Source: Agromyces mariniharenae (lineage in GTDB: Bacteria; Actinomycetota; Actinomycetes; Actinomycetales; Microbacteriaceae). Taken from it: DNA of 64,000 nt. The notes under the pieces are model-generated. The model was given only the letters and a program-made list of their open reading frames with translations. It did not search any database and was not told the DNA's origin. The translations under genes and the position numbers were made by a program. The stretch covers positions 2,774,891 through 2,838,890 of the forward strand of contig NZ_VSSB01000001.1 of NCBI RefSeq assembly GCF_008122505.1. Reading direction: 5' to 3'. Positions within the stretch are counted from its first letter, which is position 1, and each line of letters starts with the position of its first letter. This document shows, piece by piece, positions 9,076 through 18,991 of the stretch.

Positions 9076-10131
9076 ATGGCACGGCGTGCCCGCCCGGTCC
9101 TGGGGCGGAGGGGTGTGCCGCTGGCCGCCGTCGCGGCATCGGCACTCCTCCTGTGCGCCTGCGACGCGGCATCCGTCGACCTCATCCCGACCGCGACGCC
9201 GACGCATGAGGCGCGGCCCGCGGCCGAGGCCGCGCCCGTCGGGATCGCGTTCGCCCCGCTGAGCGGCACGCCCGCGGACGCCGCCGCGCTGCGGCATCCG
9301 TCGCTCGCCGTGAAGATCGACAACCACTGGGACGCGCGCCCGCAGATCGCGTTGAACCGCACCGACCTCGTCTACGAGGAGCTCGTCGAGGGCGGGCTGA
9401 CCCGGTACGTCGCGGTCTGGCACTCCGACGTGCCCGACCAGGTGGGCCCGGTGCGCTCCGTGCGGCCGATGGACCCGCTCATCGCCAGTCCGCTCGGCGG
9501 CATCATCGCCTACTCGGGCGGACAGCAGTACTTCGTCGACCTCATGCACGCGACGCCGCTGCTCAACGTCGTCGCCGACGAGGACGACGGGACGCTGTTC
9601 GAGCGCGCGGACGACCGGCCCGGTCCGCACGACCTCGTCCTCGCGGCAGCCGACGTCGTCGCCGCGAACGCCGGGCTCGCGCCGCCGCCGGTGCAGTTCG
9701 CCTACGGCACGGCCGACCCGCTCGCCGCGCCGTCGCTCGCGGCGACGCCGACGTCCCGCATCGAGCTCGTGTTCTCGGAGTCGAGCAGCCCGTCGTGGGA
9801 GTGGGACCCGACGACGTACGCCTGGCTGCGGGCGCAGGACGGCACACCCGACCTCGAGGCGTCGGGGGAGCGCATCCGGGCGACGAACGTGGTGACCCTG
9901 CGCGTCGCGATCGAGTGGCCCTATGAAGAGGTGCCGCTCACGGCGCTCACCGGAACCGGGGAGGCGTGGGTGTCGGCCGGTGGGCGGACCGCGCACGGCA
10001 CGTGGACGAAGCCCGACGCCGGCGCGCCGATCACGCTCACGGCCGACGACGGCTCCACGCTCCGGCTCGCGCCCGGCAACACCTGGATCGAGCTCGTGCC
10101 GAACGAGGGGTCCGCGGCGTTCGCGCCCTGA
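9076..10131 (+). CDS. DUF3048 lipoprotein (YerB-like)
   Basis: 351 residues with a lipoprotein signal: basic MARRARPVLGRRG, a hydrophobic core, and a lipobox ending at C29 (LLLCAC). The mature part is the two-domain DUF3048/YerB fold, with landmarks SLAVKIDNHWDARPQ, VGPVRSVRPMD and YSGGQ. It is probably anchored outside the membrane, with unknown function. TAGCAT sits exactly 6 nt before the ATG and no Shine-Dalgarno is visible, so a leaderless mRNA is likely. Confidence 0.9.
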   Translation: MARRARPVLGRRGVPLAAVAASALLLCACDAASVDLIPTATPTHEARPAAEAAPVGIAFAPLSGTPADAAALRHPSLAVKIDNHWDARPQIALNRTDLVYEELVEGGLTRYVAVWHSDVPDQVGPVRSVRPMDPLIASPLGGIIAYSGGQQYFVDLMHATPLLNVVADEDDGTLFERADDRPGPHDLVLAAADVVAANAGLAPPPVQFAYGTADPLAAPSLAATPTSRIELVFSESSSPSWEWDPTTYAWLRAQDGTPDLEASGERIRATNVVTLRVAIEWPYEEVPLTALTGTGEAWVSAGGRTAHGTWTKPDAGAPITLTADDGSTLRLAPGNTWIELVPNEGSAAFAP

Positions 10132-10241
10132 TCCGCCCTTCACCGTCCTTCTCAGCGCCGATGCGACGACGGATGCCGCGACGCCGCGTCACGCGCACGG
10201 CGAACACGGCCCGAGACGCCGCCGCGCGGCATCCGGCTCGC

Positions 10242-10270
10242 TTGCACTCGTGACGGTCGAGTGCCAGAAT
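10242..10270 (+). promoter_or_regulatory. groEL promoter with an overlapping CIRCE-like element
   Basis: TTGCAC (10242-10247), 17-bp spacer, CAGAAT (10265-10270) forms a good promoter. The same stretch holds the inverted repeat GCACTC-N9-GAGTGC (10244-10264), a slightly divergent CIRCE site, so bound HrcA would cover the whole promoter. Confidence 0.75.
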
Positions 10271-10275
10271 CGTCT

Positions 10276-11965
<1,690 letters not shown>

Positions 11966-11996
11966 TCCGCACACCTCAGGGCCTCGTGCCCGAACG

Positions 11997-12028
11997 CGAT
12001 GGGCGTCTCCTCCGGGAGGCGCCCATCG
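11997..12028 (+). terminator. groEL terminator
   Basis: A 14-bp stem (11997-12010 with 12015-12028, one G-T wobble) and a TCCG loop, 31 bp after the groEL stop, followed by TCGTG. Confidence 0.85.
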
Positions 12029-12076
12029 TCGTGTCGGGGGCGAGTCGGGGGCTCCCTTCGTCGTGCTCGGGTCTGG

Positions 12077-12236
12077 GCACTCGGGTACTCGGATACTCGG
12101 GCACTCGGGTACACGAGCACTTCGAAACCTCGGAACTCGGGAGCCCCGGCACGTCGGAACTCCGGAACTCCGGACCTTCGTGACTTCGGACCTTCGCAAC
12201 TTCGGAACTTCGGAACGTCGGAACTCGGGAACCGAG
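12077..12236. repeat. Degenerate 8-bp tandem repeat, about 20 units
   Basis: Read from 12077 the sequence divides exactly into twenty contiguous octamers (gcactcgg, gtactcgg, atactcgg ... gaacttcg, gaacgtcg, gaactcgg, gaaccgag) with consensus GAACTTCG/GAACTCGG and no phase slip. It fills most of the non-coding gap between groEL and the WXG100 gene. Apart from this tract and the groEL terminator I see nothing functional in 11966-12321. Confidence 0.9.
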
Positions 12237-12321
12237 TGCACGGGTGGGACGGTCGCCGGCTGGCTGCGGGGCGAAGGCGCTCCGGTGCCCCGCCGCCTCG
12301 CCGAGGCGATGCCACCGGGCG

Positions 12322-12612
12322 CTACCGCAGGAACAGCCGCGCGTTCGCCTGCTCGGCCTCGGCGTACTGCGTCGCCGCGACGCCGAGGGCGTGGCTGAGC
12401 TGTGCCAGGCTCTGCTCCACATGCAGCTGCGTCGCGCGCCAGTCGGCGACCGCGCCCTGGAAGGCGGTGGCGGCCTGACCCGTCCACGACGACTGCAGGC
12501 CGGTGAGCTGCGCGACGAGCGACCCCACCTCCGACTGGATGCGGCCGATCGTGCCCTGCACCGACTGGGTGGCGGCGGACACCTGCGCGGCGTCGACGTG
12601 GTAGCTGGTCAT
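12322..12612 (-). CDS. WXG100 (ESAT-6-like) protein
   Basis: A 96-residue helical hairpin protein with the WXG turn as SSWTGQAA (about residues 43-50) between two amphipathic helices, the hallmark of substrates and partners of type VII (ESX-like) secretion. ATG 12612 was chosen because AAGGGA lies six bases upstream. It stands alone, with no EccC ATPase or second WXG100 gene nearby, and is the last gene before the 8-bp repeat tract. Confidence 0.9.
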   Translation of the reverse strand: MTSYHVDAAQVSAATQSVQGTIGRIQSEVGSLVAQLTGLQSSWTGQAATAFQGAVADWRATQLHVEQSLAQLSHALGVAATQYAEAEQANARLFLR

Positions 12613-12741
12613 GGTGATCCCTTCATCGATGGGTGGGACCCCACGGTAGGCCGACGGCCGCTGCCCGACCTCACGCCGGCGACATGCGGCACGCGGCATC
12701 CGCTCGACCACTCGTTGTCGAGGACGAGTGCGGACGTGAGC

Positions 12742-14601
12742 TCAGGCGCTCGTGACCGACTGGGGCGCGGCCGACGAGCCTGCGAGCGGAAGCGACACCC
12801 GGAAGGTCGCGCCGCCGCCCGGCGTCTCGACGACGTCGACGGAGCCGTTGTGCGCCGCGATGATCGACGACACGATCGCGAGCCCGAGGCCCGAGCCGCC
12901 CGTCTCGCGGGTGCGCGAGGTGTCGGCGCGCCAGAAGCGCTGGAAGATCTTCTCGCGGATCTGGGGCGGGATGCCCTCGCCGTGGTCGACGACCTCGATC
13001 ATGGCGCGCTCCGCCGTGTCGTCGACCGACACCCGGATCTCGATCGGGCTGTCGTCGGTCGTGAACCGGATCGCGTTCGCCATGAGGTTCGTGATGACCT
13101 GGCGGATCTTGTTCTCCTCGGCGAGCACCACCGCGCGTCGCACGGGCGCGGTGACCATGCCGGCGGTCGTCGTCGTGACGGACTGCTGCTGGTCGGCCTG
13201 CGGCTCGGCGGCGGGGTACGTCGTGATGCGCGCGTCGGCGCTCGAGACGCGCGCCCGCGACGACTGCCCGCGACGCGATCCGGATGCCCCGGCGCCCGCG
13301 CGCTGGCCCGACCCGCGCCTCCCGGCGCCCGACGCCGGCGAGTCGCCGCGGGGACGTCGTCCGCGCAGTCGCGCGAGCGTGGCGCCCGCGAAGGAGATCG
13401 CTCCGGTCGGCGGCCGCTCGGGCTCCAGCTCCACCTCGAGCTCGGGCGTCGCCCCGCCTGCGGCATCCGCACCGCCGAGCTCTTCGGGCGCGATGACGGT
13501 GACCGTGCGGCCCGGGTTCGCGGCCATGGCGTCGAGCGCGGCGTCGCGGGCGAGCGGCACGAGGTCGACCTCGGCGAGCTCGAGCGGCTTGGCCTCGTCG
13601 AGTCGGGCGAGGGCCAGCAGGTCCTCGACGAGGCCGCCCATGCGGATGGCCTCCTTCTCGATGCGGTCCATGGCCTGCGCGACCTCGTCGGGGCTCTGCA
13701 GCGCGCCCATGCGGTAGAGCTCGGCGTAGCCGCGCACCGACACGAGCGGCGTGCGCAGCTCGTGCGACGCGTCGCCGACGAACCGGCGCATCTGCTCGAT
13801 GGTGCGCGCGCGGTCGCGGAACGCCCGGTCGATGCGGTTGAGCATGGTGTTGAGGGAGCGGTTGAGGCGTCCGACCTCGGTGTTCGGGGTCGCGCCGCCG
13901 AGGCGCTGGCCGAAGTCGCCGTCGGCGATGGCCGCGGCCGTGCGCTCGACCTCGCGCAGCGGGGTGAAAGTCGACGTCACGAGCATGCGCGTGAGGAGGG
14001 CGCCGACGAGCACGACGCCGAGGCCGAAGCCGAGGAAGATCGTGAGGTACACGGCGAGCAGCCGCTCGGTGTCCTTCGACGAGATCGCGATGATGATCGG
14101 CGCGTAGTTGCCGTGCTTGTCGACCGTCATGACCGCGCTCACGGCCCGGAAGGTGGGCTGGCCGCTCGCGTCCTCGAGCGGGTACACGGTGTACTTGCCG
14201 CTCGTGCTGCGCTCGTTGGTGACGTTGACCTCGGCGACCGTGAGGCTCGACGGGATCTCGGGGTACGTCTCGCTGTCGCGCTGCTCCCAATTGTGGTCGA
14301 GGAGCTCGGCCGTCGCCGGGTCGTAGACCGCGACGAACACCTCGTCGGACGACGCGAACGAGAGGTCGCCGAGGTCGGCCCTCGCGCCGGGCGCGTTCTC
14401 GACCTCGAAGTACTTGTTCAGGTCGCCGGCGGCGATGGTGTCGAGCTTCGAGGCCATCTGGTCCTCGACGTACGAGCGCAGCATGGCCGCTGTGCCGATG
14501 CCCGAGACGAGCAGTCCGAGGGTCAGCATCAGCACCGTCACCCCGGTGATCTTGGTGCGCAGGGAGATGCGGTTCCACCGCTCGGAGATCGTCTGGTGCA
14601 T
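12742..14601 (-). CDS. Sensor histidine kinase with HAMP and a long insert in the ATPase region
   Basis: 619 residues: transmembrane helix 1 (about 18-40), an extracytoplasmic sensor (41-180), transmembrane helix 2 (about 181-205), HAMP (206-265), HisKA with phospho-acceptor H280 in DASHELRTP, then HATPase_c. The N box (RQVITNLMANAI, about 501), G1 (DHGEGIP) and G2 (GSGLGLAIV) are intact. About 110 residues (375-488) rich in Ala, Gly, Arg and Ser, and predicted disordered, separate the first ATPase strand from the N box. It follows its response regulator by 31 bp, so one operon is likely. The signal is unknown; the TcrY/PrrB-type class is the best general fit. Confidence 0.92.
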   Translation of the reverse strand: MHQTISERWNRISLRTKITGVTVLMLTLGLLVSGIGTAAMLRSYVEDQMASKLDTIAAGDLNKYFEVENAPGARADLGDLSFASSDEVFVAVYDPATAELLDHNWEQRDSETYPEIPSSLTVAEVNVTNERSTSGKYTVYPLEDASGQPTFRAVSAVMTVDKHGNYAPIIIAISSKDTERLLAVYLTIFLGFGLGVVLVGALLTRMLVTSTFTPLREVERTAAAIADGDFGQRLGGATPNTEVGRLNRSLNTMLNRIDRAFRDRARTIEQMRRFVGDASHELRTPLVSVRGYAELYRMGALQSPDEVAQAMDRIEKEAIRMGGLVEDLLALARLDEAKPLELAEVDLVPLARDAALDAMAANPGRTVTVIAPEELGGADAAGGATPELEVELEPERPPTGAISFAGATLARLRGRRPRGDSPASGAGRRGSGQRAGAGASGSRRGQSSRARVSSADARITTYPAAEPQADQQQSVTTTTAGMVTAPVRRAVVLAEENKIRQVITNLMANAIRFTTDDSPIEIRVSVDDTAERAMIEVVDHGEGIPPQIREKIFQRFWRADTSRTRETGGSGLGLAIVSSIIAAHNGSVDVVETPGGGATFRVSLPLAGSSAAPQSVTSA

Positions 14602-14632
14602 GGCGGGCCGAGTCTAGGCGGCGAAGCCTGAG

Positions 14633-15325
14633 TCAGGGCTTGGAGGACTTCAGCATGTAGCCGAATCCCCGCTTCGTCTGGATGAGCGGCTCACTGGAGT
14701 GCTGGTCGAGCTTGCGACGCAGGTAGGAGATGTAGCTCTCGACGATGCCGGCGTCGCCGTTGAAGTCGTACTCCCACACGTGGTCGAGGATCTGCGCCTT
14801 CGACAGCACGCGGTTGGGGTTCAGCATGAGGTAGCGCAGCAGCTTGAACTCGGTGGGGGAGAGCTCGACGGGCACGTCGCCGACGAGCACCTCGTGCGTG
14901 TCCTGGTCCATCGTGAGCTCGCCCGTGCGGATGACGGCGTCCTCCTCGGCGTGCATCGTGCGGCGCAGGATCGCCTTGATGCGCGCGACGATCTCGTCGA
15001 GGCTGAACGGCTTGGTGACGTAGTCGTCGCCGCCGACGGTGAGGCCCGTGATCTTGTCCTCGGTGTCGTCCTTCGCGGTGAGGAAGAGGATCGGCGCCGT
15101 ATACCCGGCCGACCGGAGGCGCTTGGTCACGCCGAAGCCGTTCATGTCGGGAAGCATGACGTCGAGGATGATGAGGTCGGGCTCCTCCTCGAGGACTGCG
15201 CTGATGGTCTGCGCGCCGTTGCCCACGGCGCGCACCGCGAACCCGGCGAACCGGAGGCTCGTCGTGAGGAGGTCGCGGATGTTGGGCTCGTCGTCGACGA
15301 TGAGAATGCGGGGTCCATCGCTCAT
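14633..15325 (-). CDS. OmpR/PhoB-family response regulator
   Basis: 230 residues: a receiver domain with phospho-acceptor D55 (LIILDVMLP), acidic pocket DD (11-12) and switch lysine in TKPF (about 104-107), then a winged-helix DNA-binding domain with the family ending RGFGYML. Phosphorylated by the kinase encoded 31 bp downstream. ATG 15325 is preferred over ATG 15334 because AAGAGA stands nine bases before it. The regulon cannot be read from the sequence. Resemblance to the TrcR/TcrX group is general only. Confidence 0.94.
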   Translation of the reverse strand: MSDGPRILIVDDEPNIRDLLTTSLRFAGFAVRAVGNGAQTISAVLEEEPDLIILDVMLPDMNGFGVTKRLRSAGYTAPILFLTAKDDTEDKITGLTVGGDDYVTKPFSLDEIVARIKAILRRTMHAEEDAVIRTGELTMDQDTHEVLVGDVPVELSPTEFKLLRYLMLNPNRVLSKAQILDHVWEYDFNGDAGIVESYISYLRRKLDQHSSEPLIQTKRGFGYMLKSSKP

Positions 15326-15366
15326 GGATCCCATTCTCTTGAAGTTCGCTGTGATCTGCCTGAGAG

Positions 15367-16047
15367 TCAGTTGGATGAATCGAATGCGCCGGCGATGCGC
15401 AGGCAGCATCCGCCGGCGCCCGGGTCGAGCAGCACTCGATCGGATGCCGCGCCGACCTCATCGGCCATTGCGCACACGAGCGCGTGGTTGAGGTCGCAGA
15501 CGACGCCCGGATGCTGCTGCGCCAGCTTGTGGAACGGGCACGTGCCGAGCACCGTGTCGTCGCCCTCGGCGCGGGGCTCGAAGCCCTCGCGCAGGAGCGC
15601 GACCTCGAGATCGGCGGCCCCGGAGGCAAGTCGATGCCCCGCACGGCTCGCGGCGTCGCGGAGCGCGGCCTTCGGCGAGGCGCCCGCGGCGGCGTGCTCG
15701 ATCGCCTCGGCCATGACGCTGCCCGCCACGGCGTAGAGGCGCCGCGGCACGCTCAGCGCGAACTCGGAATCGCCGCGGCGGTAGAGCTTCGCCGGTCGCC
15801 CGGCGCCGGGGCCCGAGCGGCCGTTCAGGCGCCGGAACTCCACGGCCAGCAGGCCGGCCGCGGCGAGGCGCTCGAGGTGGAAGGCGGCGGTGGACCGCGG
15901 GAGGTCGAGCTCGTGCGCGACGGCCTCGCGAGTGACACCCTCGTCGTGCTCGACCACTGCGGCGTAGACGCGCCGCCGCAGGGGGTCGGCGAGCAGGGCG
16001 GCGGCCGACCAGCGGCCGCCGGCCTCGGGTCCGCCGTCGGATGCCAT
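15367..16047 (-). CDS. Winged-helix regulator with a C-terminal cysteine cluster
   Basis: 226 residues: an N-terminal ArsR-type winged helix (about 15-95, with LPRSTAAFHLERLAAAGLL) and a C-terminal effector domain carrying C170 (TCPFH), C184 (VVCDLNH), C192 and C214-C215 (GAGGCC). Spacing of the first pair (13 residues between) recalls SufR-type Fe-S regulators, so a metal- or Fe-S-sensing repressor is inferred, not shown. It is divergent from the folE operon with about 118 bp between starts and could control it. It lies 41 bp upstream of the two-component genes on the same strand. Confidence 0.75.
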   Translation of the reverse strand: MASDGGPEAGGRWSAAALLADPLRRRVYAAVVEHDEGVTREAVAHELDLPRSTAAFHLERLAAAGLLAVEFRRLNGRSGPGAGRPAKLYRRGDSEFALSVPRRLYAVAGSVMAEAIEHAAAGASPKAALRDAASRAGHRLASGAADLEVALLREGFEPRAEGDDTVLGTCPFHKLAQQHPGVVCDLNHALVCAMADEVGAASDRVLLDPGAGGCCLRIAGAFDSSN

Positions 16048-16077
16048 GACGCGACTCTACTCTAAAAACAGGATCCG

Positions 16078-16106
16078 TTGACAGAAATCGGGGACCGACC
16101 TAGCGT
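16078..16106 (+). promoter_or_regulatory. Promoter of the folE operon
   Basis: TTGACA (16078-16083), a perfect -35 consensus, then a 17-bp spacer and TAGCGT (16101-16106). It lies in the divergent gap 31 bp from the regulator start, so one bound protein could block both directions. Confidence 0.65.
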
Positions 16107-16165
16107 CGATCGCACAGGGTGTCGAGGGCGCAACGGCCGAGGCGGACGCCCGGAGGAGGTGCGGG

Positions 16166-16804
16166 ATGAGCCCGGAGGGAACGCCGGCGATCGTGTCGCT
16201 GCACGCCGTGACCGACGACGAACGGGCGCGTCCCGCCATCGACCGCGACCGCGCGCGGGCCGCCGTCGCCGACCTGCTCATCGCCCTCGGGCAGGACCTC
16301 GACTCGCCGCACCTCGCGGAGACGCCGCGGCGCGCCGCCGACGCGCTCATCGAGCTCCTCACCCCCGAGCCGTTCCGCGCCACGACGTTCCCCAACGACG
16401 AGGGGTGCGACGACCTCGTGGTCGTCGCCGGCATCCCGTTCCACTCGCTCTGCGAGCACCACCTGCTGCCGTTCCGCGGCGTCGCCCACGTCGGGTACCT
16501 GCCCGGCGACCGGCTCGTCGGCCTCTCGAAGCTGGCGCGCATCGTCGAGCAGTCCTCGCGGTCGCTCCAGGTGCAGGAGCGGATGACGCGGCAGCTCGCG
16601 GAGTGGCTCGAGCGCGAGCTCGCACCGCGCGGCACCGGCGTCGTGCTCGAGGCCGAGCATCTCTGCATGTCGCTGCGAGGGCCACGTATCGTGGGCAGCG
16701 TGACCACGACCAGGAGCTTCACCGGGCTCCTCCGAGACGACGAACGCCTCCGCCGCGAGTTCGAGTCGCGGTGCGACGCGCAGGGAATGGAGCGCACGAG
16801 ATGA
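16166..16804 (+). CDS. folE: GTP cyclohydrolase I
   Basis: Converts GTP to 7,8-dihydroneopterin triphosphate, the first step of tetrahydrofolate and other pterin pathways. The zinc ligands are present: C96 and H99 in LCEHHLLPF and C167 in AEHLCMSLRGPR. The catalytic QERMTRQ segment is also intact. At 212 residues it is a standard FolE. GGAGGAGGT lies nine bases before ATG 16166. Its last codons overlap the start of the flavoprotein gene (ATGA). It heads a pterin-related operon instead of the usual ftsH-folE-folP-folB-folK cluster. Confidence 0.95.
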   Translation: MSPEGTPAIVSLHAVTDDERARPAIDRDRARAAVADLLIALGQDLDSPHLAETPRRAADALIELLTPEPFRATTFPNDEGCDDLVVVAGIPFHSLCEHHLLPFRGVAHVGYLPGDRLVGLSKLARIVEQSSRSLQVQERMTRQLAEWLERELAPRGTGVVLEAEHLCMSLRGPRIVGSVTTTRSFTGLLRDDERLRREFESRCDAQGMERTR

Positions 16805-18048
16805 GCAGCGAGCACGGCATCGTCATCGTCGGCGGCGGCCTGGCGGGCGCGCGGGCGGCCGAGGGAGCGCGTGCCGCGGGCTACGACGGGCCCGTACGCA
16901 TCGTCGCGGGCGAGGACGCCATGCCCTACATCCGACCCCCGCTCTCGAAGGAGTTCCTGAACGGCGCCGCCACCCGCGAGTCCGTCGACGTGCACCCCGC
17001 CGAGTGGTACGACGAGCACCGCGTCCAGGTGCTCCGCGGCATCCGTGCGACCGGGCTCGGCCTGCCGGAGCATCGCGTGCGGCTCGACGACGGACGCCAC
17101 CTCGACTACGACCGGCTGCTGCTCGCGACGGGCTCGGCGCCGCGGCACTGGCCGGGCGCCGGCGCCGACCTCGAGGGCGTGCACGTGCTGCGCACGATCG
17201 GCGACTCGATCGCGCTGCGCGACCTGCTCTCGCCGGGCGGTCGTCGCATCGTGCTCATCGGGGCGGGCTGGATCGGGCTCGAGGTCGCGGCCGCCGCGCG
17301 CGGATACGGCAACGAGGTCACGGTCGTGGCGCCCGAGGCGGTGCCGCTCGAGGCCGCGATCGGGCCCGCAGCGGGCGAGGTGTTCGCGCGACTGCACCGC
17401 GAGCACGGCGTCGACCTGCGCATGTCCACGAAGGTCGACGGGATCGTCGGCGCCGACGGACGCGTGACCGGGGTCGCGCTCGAGGGCGGCGAGGTCGTGC
17501 CCGCCGACGCGGTCGTCGTCGGCATCGGCGCCGTGCCGCTCACGGGGCTCGCCGAGGAGGCCGGCATCGAGGTCGACAACGGCGTCGTGACGGATGCCGC
17601 GTTCCGCACGAGTGCCGACGACGTCTACGCCGTGGGCGACGTCGCGAGCGTCTTCCAGCCGTTCCTCGGCGAGCACCTGCGCACCGAGCACTGGGCGACC
17701 GCCGAGAACCAGGGCCCCGCCGCCGGACGCTCCATGGCGGGCGAGGCGGTCGAGTACGACGAGCCGCCCTACTTCTACACCGACCAGTACGATCTCGGCA
17801 TGGAGTACTCGGGCTACGGGCCCCTCATGGCGGGCGTCGAGCCCGTGTTCCGGGGCGACGTGCCCGGGCGCGAGTTCATCGCCTTCTGGCTCGCCGACCA
17901 CCGGGTCGTGGCGGGCATGAACGTCAACGTGTGGGACGTGAACGAGCAGGTGCAGGAGTTCATCCGCTCGCGTGCCCGCGTCGACGTCGACCGGCTGGTC
18001 GACCCGGCGATCCCGCTCGAGGTCGTGCTCCGCGAGGCCACCGCATGA
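16801..18048 (+). CDS. FAD-dependent oxidoreductase, ferredoxin-reductase-like
   Basis: 415 residues: an FAD-binding Rossmann motif at the N-terminus (VIVGGGLAGARAAEG), an NAD(P)H-binding Rossmann motif (VLIGAGWIGLEVA, about 155), the FAD-contact DVYAVGDVAS (about 276) and a C-terminal Reductase_C-like domain. This is the organisation of NADH:ferredoxin or rubredoxin reductases that feed electrons to monooxygenases. No ferredoxin or oxygenase gene is nearby. It overlaps folE upstream and a nine-codon minigene downstream by 4-bp ATGA junctions, so it belongs to the pterin operon. Confidence 0.9.
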   Translation: MSSEHGIVIVGGGLAGARAAEGARAAGYDGPVRIVAGEDAMPYIRPPLSKEFLNGAATRESVDVHPAEWYDEHRVQVLRGIRATGLGLPEHRVRLDDGRHLDYDRLLLATGSAPRHWPGAGADLEGVHVLRTIGDSIALRDLLSPGGRRIVLIGAGWIGLEVAAAARGYGNEVTVVAPEAVPLEAAIGPAAGEVFARLHREHGVDLRMSTKVDGIVGADGRVTGVALEGGEVVPADAVVVGIGAVPLTGLAEEAGIEVDNGVVTDAAFRTSADDVYAVGDVASVFQPFLGEHLRTEHWATAENQGPAAGRSMAGEAVEYDEPPYFYTDQYDLGMEYSGYGPLMAGVEPVFRGDVPGREFIAFWLADHRVVAGMNVNVWDVNEQVQEFIRSRARVDVDRLVDPAIPLEVVLREATA

Positions 18049-18074
18049 GCCGTTCCTCCTGGGCCGCGGCGTGA
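18045..18074 (+). CDS. Nine-codon minigene linking two operon genes
   Basis: ATG at 18045 overlaps the flavoprotein stop (ATGA). The frame MSRSSWAAA ends in a TGA that overlaps the GTG start of the FolP2-like gene (GTGA). The octamer TGAGCCG(T/C) occurs at both junctions, 26 bp apart, so a small duplication may have created it. Whether it is translated as a coupling peptide is unknown. Confidence 0.35.
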   Translation: MSRSSWAAA

Positions 18075-18991
18075 GCCGCCCGCTCGGCTGGGTCGAGCCC
18101 GAGTACGCGCACCCGGTGCGCCGCATCGCCGGACGTGACGTCGACTTCCGGCGGACGATCGCGGTCATGGCCGTCGTGAACCGCACGCCCGACTCGTTCT
18201 ACGACCGCGGCGCGACGTTCGGGCTCGACGCGGCGGTCGCCGCGGGCCGCCGCGCCGTCGAGCAGGGCGCCGCGTGGATCGACATCGGCGGCGCGAGGTT
18301 CGGCCCCGGCCCGGCGATCCCCGTCGAGGAGGAGATCGACCGCGTGGTGCCCGTCGTCGAGGCGCTCGCCGGTGCGGGCGCGGCGCTCTCGGTCGACACG
18401 TTCCACGCCGAGGTCGCGGCGGCGGCGATCGCCGCCGGAGCGCACGTGATCAACGACACCACGGGCCTGCACGACCCGGCGCTCGCCGATGTCGTCGCGG
18501 CATCCGATGCGACGCTCGTGATCACGCACAGCCGGGCCGAGCCGCGGCAGTGGTTCCCGCGGCCCGAGTACGACGACGTGGTCGCCGAGGTCGCCGCGTT
18601 CCTCGAGGAGCGCACCGCGCTCGCCGTGGCGCACGGGGTGCCCGAGGAGCGCATCGTGCTCGATCCGGGCCACGACCTCAACAAGAACACCCGGCACAGC
18701 CTCGAGCTCACGCGCCGCTTCGGCGAACTCACCCGGCTCGGGTTCCCGCTCGTGGCGGCCGTCTCGAACAAGGACTTCGTCGGCGAGGCGCTTGGCCGCC
18801 CGCGCGAGGAGCGGCTGGCGGGCTCGCTCGCGGCGGCGGTGTTCTGCGCGACCCAGGGTGCGCGCATCCTGCGCATGCACAACGTGCCCGAGTCGGTCGA
18901 CGCGGCACGCATGGTCGAGGCGATCATGGGCTGGCGCGAGCCCGCGCACCTGAAGCACAACGTTGTCGACGGACCGAACGAGGAGTCATGA
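18071..18991 (+). CDS. FolP2-like protein of the dihydropteroate synthase family
   Basis: A 306-residue TIM-barrel pterin-binding protein. The family signature appears as AVVNRTPDSFYDRGATF, where canonical synthase has NVTPDSFSDGG; the R and the YDRG variant match mycobacterial FolP2 (Rv1207 type), reported not to act as the canonical dihydropteroate synthase. Pterin-site residues in SVDTF and IND, and the late LRMHNV motif, are retained. Start GTG 18071 is coupled to the minigene. Located between folE and a DHFR-fold reductase, it may condense or bind a pterin other than the normal folate precursor. That is inference. Confidence 0.82.
   Translation: MSRPLGWVEPEYAHPVRRIAGRDVDFRRTIAVMAVVNRTPDSFYDRGATFGLDAAVAAGRRAVEQGAAWIDIGGARFGPGPAIPVEEEIDRVVPVVEALAGAGAALSVDTFHAEVAAAAIAAGAHVINDTTGLHDPALADVVAASDATLVITHSRAEPRQWFPRPEYDDVVAEVAAFLEERTALAVAHGVPEERIVLDPGHDLNKNTRHSLELTRRFGELTRLGFPLVAAVSNKDFVGEALGRPREERLAGSLAAAVFCATQGARILRMHNVPESVDAARMVEAIMGWREPAHLKHNVVDGPNEES

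Noticed and set aside
12077..12236. CRISPR array
   Set aside because: Units are 8 bp and contiguous with no spacers, and no cas genes are near.
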